Source of the DNA: Lepeophtheirus salmonis
Taxonomy: Eukaryota > Arthropoda > Copepoda > Siphonostomatoida > Caligidae
Direction of reading: 5' to 3'
Assembly: GCF_016086655.4 (NCBI RefSeq)
Contig: NC_052138.2
Span: 15,438,001-15,502,000, forward strand
Length of the DNA stretch: 64,000 nucleotides
Of this stretch, positions 59,891 to 64,000 are shown in pieces. A program made the translations under genes and the position numbers. Each line of letters opens with the position of its first letter. Positions within the stretch are counted from its first letter, which is position 1. The notes under the pieces were generated by a model, which did no database searches, was not told where the DNA came from, and saw only the letters and a program-made list of their open reading frames with translations.

Positions 59891-60590
59891 AGGGGGTTTA
59901 TGCTAAACCCAAAAACAATAATCAATAAATGATTGGCGTTTCGGAAACAACTATACGAATTACTACGTTTTCTAAATTTATTCAAAATCAAAATTTGTCT
60001 GGAGATTCGTTTACATATAAATTTCCCAGATAAAAATTGATGTTGACATTTTCTGAATAATTTTTATTTTTTTTATTTTTTCTCTCTTTTTTTTCCCATT
60101 TTCATCAAACGTCAATTTTCAGTTTTTTAAGAATAAATGCAACAAGACGATGCTTTTTGAATTAAAAAATGATTTTTTAGATGCATATATGTTACTATGT
60201 TATTTGAAGTTTATAACACATTATTTTTTTTTATATTCATAATAATTCTACTAACTAAGGTTAGAAGAGGCAATAATTTTATATTATTTAAATATTTTTT
60301 TTTTTTTGGGGGGGGGGAGTTTCGATTATGAGACTTTGTAGATTAGCTTACTTACCCGGATTGATATAGTGTGAAGAATCCAAGAGAATTAGAATTAGAA
60401 CTATCAGGATCTTTTTCGACAACAACGAAACATTCACATTATAATTATTAGTATTTAAAAGTATTTTCTGAATATTTTTTTAATTATCTTAATTAATTTG
60501 ACCATTTTCAATTTGATTTCCCGCTCCCTCCTTTTATCGAACAACGCCGGATAATCATTTGCTAGCATTTATATTGGTAATTAGGCTGCA
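59891..60590. other. No gene; low-complexity run
   Basis: AT-rich with T-run/G-run at about 60293-60319 (G about 11). Confidence 0.4.
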
Positions 60591-60900
60591 GGCGAGATGT
60601 GGGACAATCTGCCTCCTTTTTTCTTTGACTGCACCTCCTTAATCCCACACTAATCGCCGCCATTTTGACTGGTAAGAATATTTATTACTTTACGCACCAC
60701 TGTGATAGTACGATATTTTATCCTATCCTCCTTTTCTCTTCTTGAATATCCTCACGTCACACAGCCAATAGCACTACATAGTACGGATTAGCTTGTTAGC
60801 TAACGATATAACGAGTATTCATCAGTAGTAATGTTTATAACGTGAGTAGTGGTACTGTGTTCAGGTACTTAGTGATCACCAGCATCCATGGATTCGAAAG
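60590..60900 (+). promoter_or_regulatory. Possible promoter and first exon(s)
   Basis: GCCGCCATTTTGACTG|GTAAGAA at about 60657-60678 looks like a 5' UTR end with a splice donor (GT at 60672); the GCCGCCATTTT word resembles a YY1-type promoter element. ACAGCCAATAGC (about 60760) is a CCAAT box and CACGTCAC nearby a CRE-like word. A second exon could start after TGTTCAG at 60863 and holds the ATG at 60888 (M D S K) before a donor AAAG|GTAGGG (60901). Downstream coding exons were not identified, and the hAT relic lies downstream on the other strand. Confidence 0.3.
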
Positions 60901-61855
60901 GTAGGGCTTTGATTTTAATATAGTTGACTTATTTTTAAGGATATAAACTACACGATCTTTCCCCTAACCTTATCTTATATGAATCATTGAGCCCTTAAGC
61001 TCAATGTAAGCCAACTCCCTTTTGTCAATACCTAGATCCTTTAGCACTGAGAATAATTTTTCAAATAGTGCACCTGACCAAATATAGACAATAGATTTTG
61101 GAATCTATATTCATCCTTAATTAGTTAGCTGAGCTTTTCGTTAATATACTTTTGCATTATATGCGTCTAGCACATTAGTACTTTCTTCCGTTATGGTTGG
61201 GTTTAGTTACTATCATGTCTGGCTTCATTAGTACTCCATCGACCTCAAAAATAGGCTCAGAAATTACCATGGTAATGTTTTAGATAATCAACTAATTGAT
61301 CGTGTCTTAATATCCGGAAGCATATGCGTCTTGACACATGACTGTTGAATATGGTCAAAAATTTGAATGTTAACCCCCACCTCATCTCTGTAGTTAGAAG
61401 GTTGCCAGCCATTACTTTATATGTGCGTCGAAGTTCATAATTCGACACAGGAATAGTTCTATCCGTGAGCCATTTCCTAAGGCCCATTGTGCCATTTTGG
61501 AGAGTATTTATGAATTTTGGTGTCGACTGATCCAATAAGATTTTGATGTCCCTCCTTCTCATAATCATCTTCATTTAGAACATTTTTATCAATTTTTTTT
61601 TACTATAAGTTTATTAAATAGTCCTGGGTTTAAGTTTTTAAGTACCATTATATGTTTATTATCAAAACTGATTAACTTATATATTCTTGCATTTAGCAAA
61701 AAGTAACATATTTTAATAAATTCATTTGACCTAGTCTACCCCTCTTTACTGCATTATTTCGAAAATGCAAACACTCTCATCTTTGAAGTGAAGGAAGTCT
61801 CAGAATGAAATTTAATAGTGAATTGTTTTTGCATGCTAAAAACTCTATATCGTGA
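60901..61855. other. No gene; unassigned minus frame
   Basis: The minus frame at 61257-61574 (105 codons; WLTDRTIPVSNYELRRTYK, RWGLTFKFLTIF) is basic and not recognised. It may be part of the hAT relic or a different repeat. Confidence 0.3.
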
Positions 61856-61859
61856 TTGA

Positions 61860-62650
61860 TAGTTTATGGTCCCAATTTTCTATATTTGATGTATTCCTAT
61901 CATCTACAGACATTAATTTTGAAAGGTTCAAGCGTAATATCTTGGCATAGATTTTCTACGATAGTTACACTTCGGAGTAGCGATAATTTCTCTTTCAAAG
62001 CTTTATTGCTTACCTGGATTGGGTTTTAATTGTGTTGAATAAACATTATTCCATACAAAAGTAGATCATTCTTCAAAACATCTTTTGTTTTATAGATTGC
62101 ATCATAGTTTCCATACATAACATTCATATACTCTTTGACTGAATTGAAGTGCTTGGCGTAGTAGTCAATTGTTTTAGATCACCTGAATTAAAAAAATATA
62201 TATTCACTTCAGAGATTGCCTATGAACAAGACAAGTGATATGCAACATAATTGGAAAATGTTGTTTAAGGCTTTCGGCTGCTTTTAATCTCCGTCGCTAA
62301 TGAAAACCTTCAGTCTTTCGCCTCTGAAATAAGAGACAAGAACGTTGCTAATACTTTTTACAGTAACACTTGTAATCATTGGATACCTTCTAAATTAATG
62401 AGATTAACACCACCCAAAAATTAACCATATAAAGGACCAACCAACACTGTAGTCATGGACCGCTGTCGAGTGTCGGTAGTTTCGTCCAATGCAAGAAACA
62501 TATCTTTCCCTTCAAGTTTTTTAAAATCTTGGTCAACACTACTTTACTTTGAGACTCCATTGACATTGATGGAGAAGCGAGATGGAATTACTTTTCGGGT
62601 GTAAATTTCCATCAACTTAACAAAATTTGGATGATTAACGATATGGAGTG
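61860..62650 (-). pseudogene. hAT transposase relic
   Basis: Minus strand, from high to low: HPNFVKLMEIYTRKVIPSRF; KKLEGKDMFLALDETTDTRQ (62475-62525), equivalent to the DE.TD block with the first catalytic Asp of hAT enzymes; RSMTTVLVG; VFISDGD (about 62295-62312), equivalent to the second Asp block; after a frame change, LKQHFPIMLHITCLVHRQ (62222-62283), the H.xC.AH-like motif; and YYAKHFNSVKEYMNVMYGN with KTKDVLKNDLL (about 62150-62050). A weak SNKALKEKLSLLRS follows. hAT elements give 8-bp duplications; ends were not found. Several stops and frameshifts. The Glu-containing dimerisation end is missing. Confidence 0.75.
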
Positions 62651-64000
62651 GAATATTACAGGATACAAGCATTTTGGTTCAATCTTCTGTAAAATTGGAA
62701 TGTTCATTATTGGAATTAATCATATGACTTGTATACAGTTTCAAATTCCTTTCGGGAATTTGGGTTTTACTGTGTTGTTCTACTTTGAACATCATTTTGA
62801 TTTCATGAGCGATCAAATAATATTTATCAATTAATTTACCCTTTAAAAGCTATTATATAGATATTAAATAATTTTGAAATACAATATTGTTAATTGATTT
62901 TACATATATTTTTATTTTAAACAAATTATACTTTCTTCAAGGGAAACATAACTAAAATTAGACTTGTAAGTAAAATGAAAAGTGCCTTTGAATAAACACA
63001 ATTGATTTTTTTTTTTTTTTTTTAAAATATATGATTGGCATTATATGATAACAATTCTTTTTATTTTAACATGCGTAAAGGAAGATAACAAACTATCAAA
63101 TTAACATACAATAACAATTTTGCAATTGAGAAGAACTAAATTATTAATGGTATCAACGCAATTATGTAACAAAAACGTGTCAATGACGTAGGATTCGATA
63201 GATAAACTGTAAACAGCAGTTTCTTTAGCATAAGATCAACTCTCTCCATACCTTTGTTCAGAGCATTACCATTATACATGAATTACTAGATATATGGATG
63301 AGTGGAAATTTTATAAGTCAACAAAATCTCAGAAGCTCACCTTTTTCTATTAATAATAACGAAGGAAAAATATGGTAACTCTTTAATAGTCCTTCATTAA
63401 TACATTGAATGATGACATAAAAAAATAGCTGTATTTGAATTTTCAAACAAGGAGTGAGCTACAAGTCTGACATTGGAATATTTTGGATTTAAAAATATAA
63501 TGTAAATATTTATAAACAATATAATTATAACTGACTATAATTATCCGTATAAATCTTCTAAATTAATTTCATAACAGTATCTTTTATTAAAAAAATAGAT
63601 GCCGTTTACATGAATAGTAAAATTGGAAAAGTTGTTTGAAAAGATATTTAAGAGCATAAGAAGCTTCTTTTTATCAAGTTCTAAGCAAAAATGGAGAGCT
63701 TTGGAAGTAGTAATTTATGTATTGTTTTATATAATAATATTAAAAATTAAATTATTAAAAAAACCTTTATTATACAATAACTATCTAACACAAGCAACAA
63801 GAAATTTTAACAATATATTTCAGTCATTAAAAATAGTATTTTAAAAGTATAAAAAATAATCATCACTATATTATACACAAATTCCTTATTTGGTTAGGTT
63901 TTTGTGGTTTAAAATCAAATAATTAGAGACTAATAGAACCGACTATGTAAATAGTAGGGTTATAGTTGAATTAATATAATATTAACGTTTTTAAAATGGC
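62651..64000. other. No gene seen
   Basis: Very AT-rich. T-run near 63007-63023. Open frames at 62631-62834 and 63623-63844 have no motif. Confidence 0.4.

Noticed and set aside
1..64000. CRISPR array, operon or bacterial defence island
   Set aside because: No regularly spaced short direct repeats, no tightly packed long frames; introns and animal transposon relics show a eukaryotic nuclear sequence.

Overview
This is a piece of an AT-rich animal nuclear genome. Introns, poly-A signals and dense relics of DNA transposons and non-LTR retrotransposons (LINEs) rule out a bacterial or organelle source. The mix of Tc1/mariner, piggyBac, hAT and LINE relics, and the dispersed repeat families that recur here in both orientations, suggests an arthropod. 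My best guess is a caligid copepod (sea louse, Lepeophtheirus type); that guess rests on recalled family resemblance and no search was run.

Layout. 0-7 kb: a LINE ORF1-like relic, a possible P-element-like fragment, an internally deleted Tc1-like element and a 104-bp tandem array. 8-16 kb: a mariner relic, a LINE endonuclease scrap, a Tc1 relic and a decayed L1/Tx1-type LINE on the plus strand (12.9-15.8 kb). 16.9-19 kb: repeats. 19.5-20.2 kb: the only convincing host gene, two spliced coding exons on the minus strand with a poly-A signal overlapping the stop codon; its function is not recognised. 20.7-33 kb: dispersed repeats, a Tc1-like 3' end, an inverted-repeat element and a templated 65-bp insertion. 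33-36 kb: a LINE relic (ORF1 with zinc knuckle, then endonuclease) on the minus strand. 36-44.3 kb: repeats, a foldback-like element, and a relic of an unnamed protein family. 45.9-48.1 kb: a near-complete but broken piggyBac element that landed in a mariner relic. 50.9-51.35 kb: an intronless, broken copy of the NAC beta/BTF3 gene. 51.7-56 kb: a second LINE (minus) with an intact YVDD motif. 57.1-57.7 kb: an internally deleted mariner with both ends. 58.5 kb onward: a Tc1-like scrap, a Helitron-like 5' end, a possible promoter with a first coding exon (60.6-60.9 kb), and a hAT transposase relic (61.9-62.65 kb).

How it fits together. There is no operon-like or cooperative gene set. The window is a gene-poor interval shaped by repeated insertion, internal deletion and decay of mobile elements. 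I see no convincing previously undescribed system. The best leads are the unidentified spliced gene, the four-member repeat family that keeps a shared reading frame, the unnamed minus-strand relic at 43.7-44.3 kb, and the nested piggyBac-in-mariner insertion. Most relics are identified by eye from short conserved motifs, and their outer limits are approximate.
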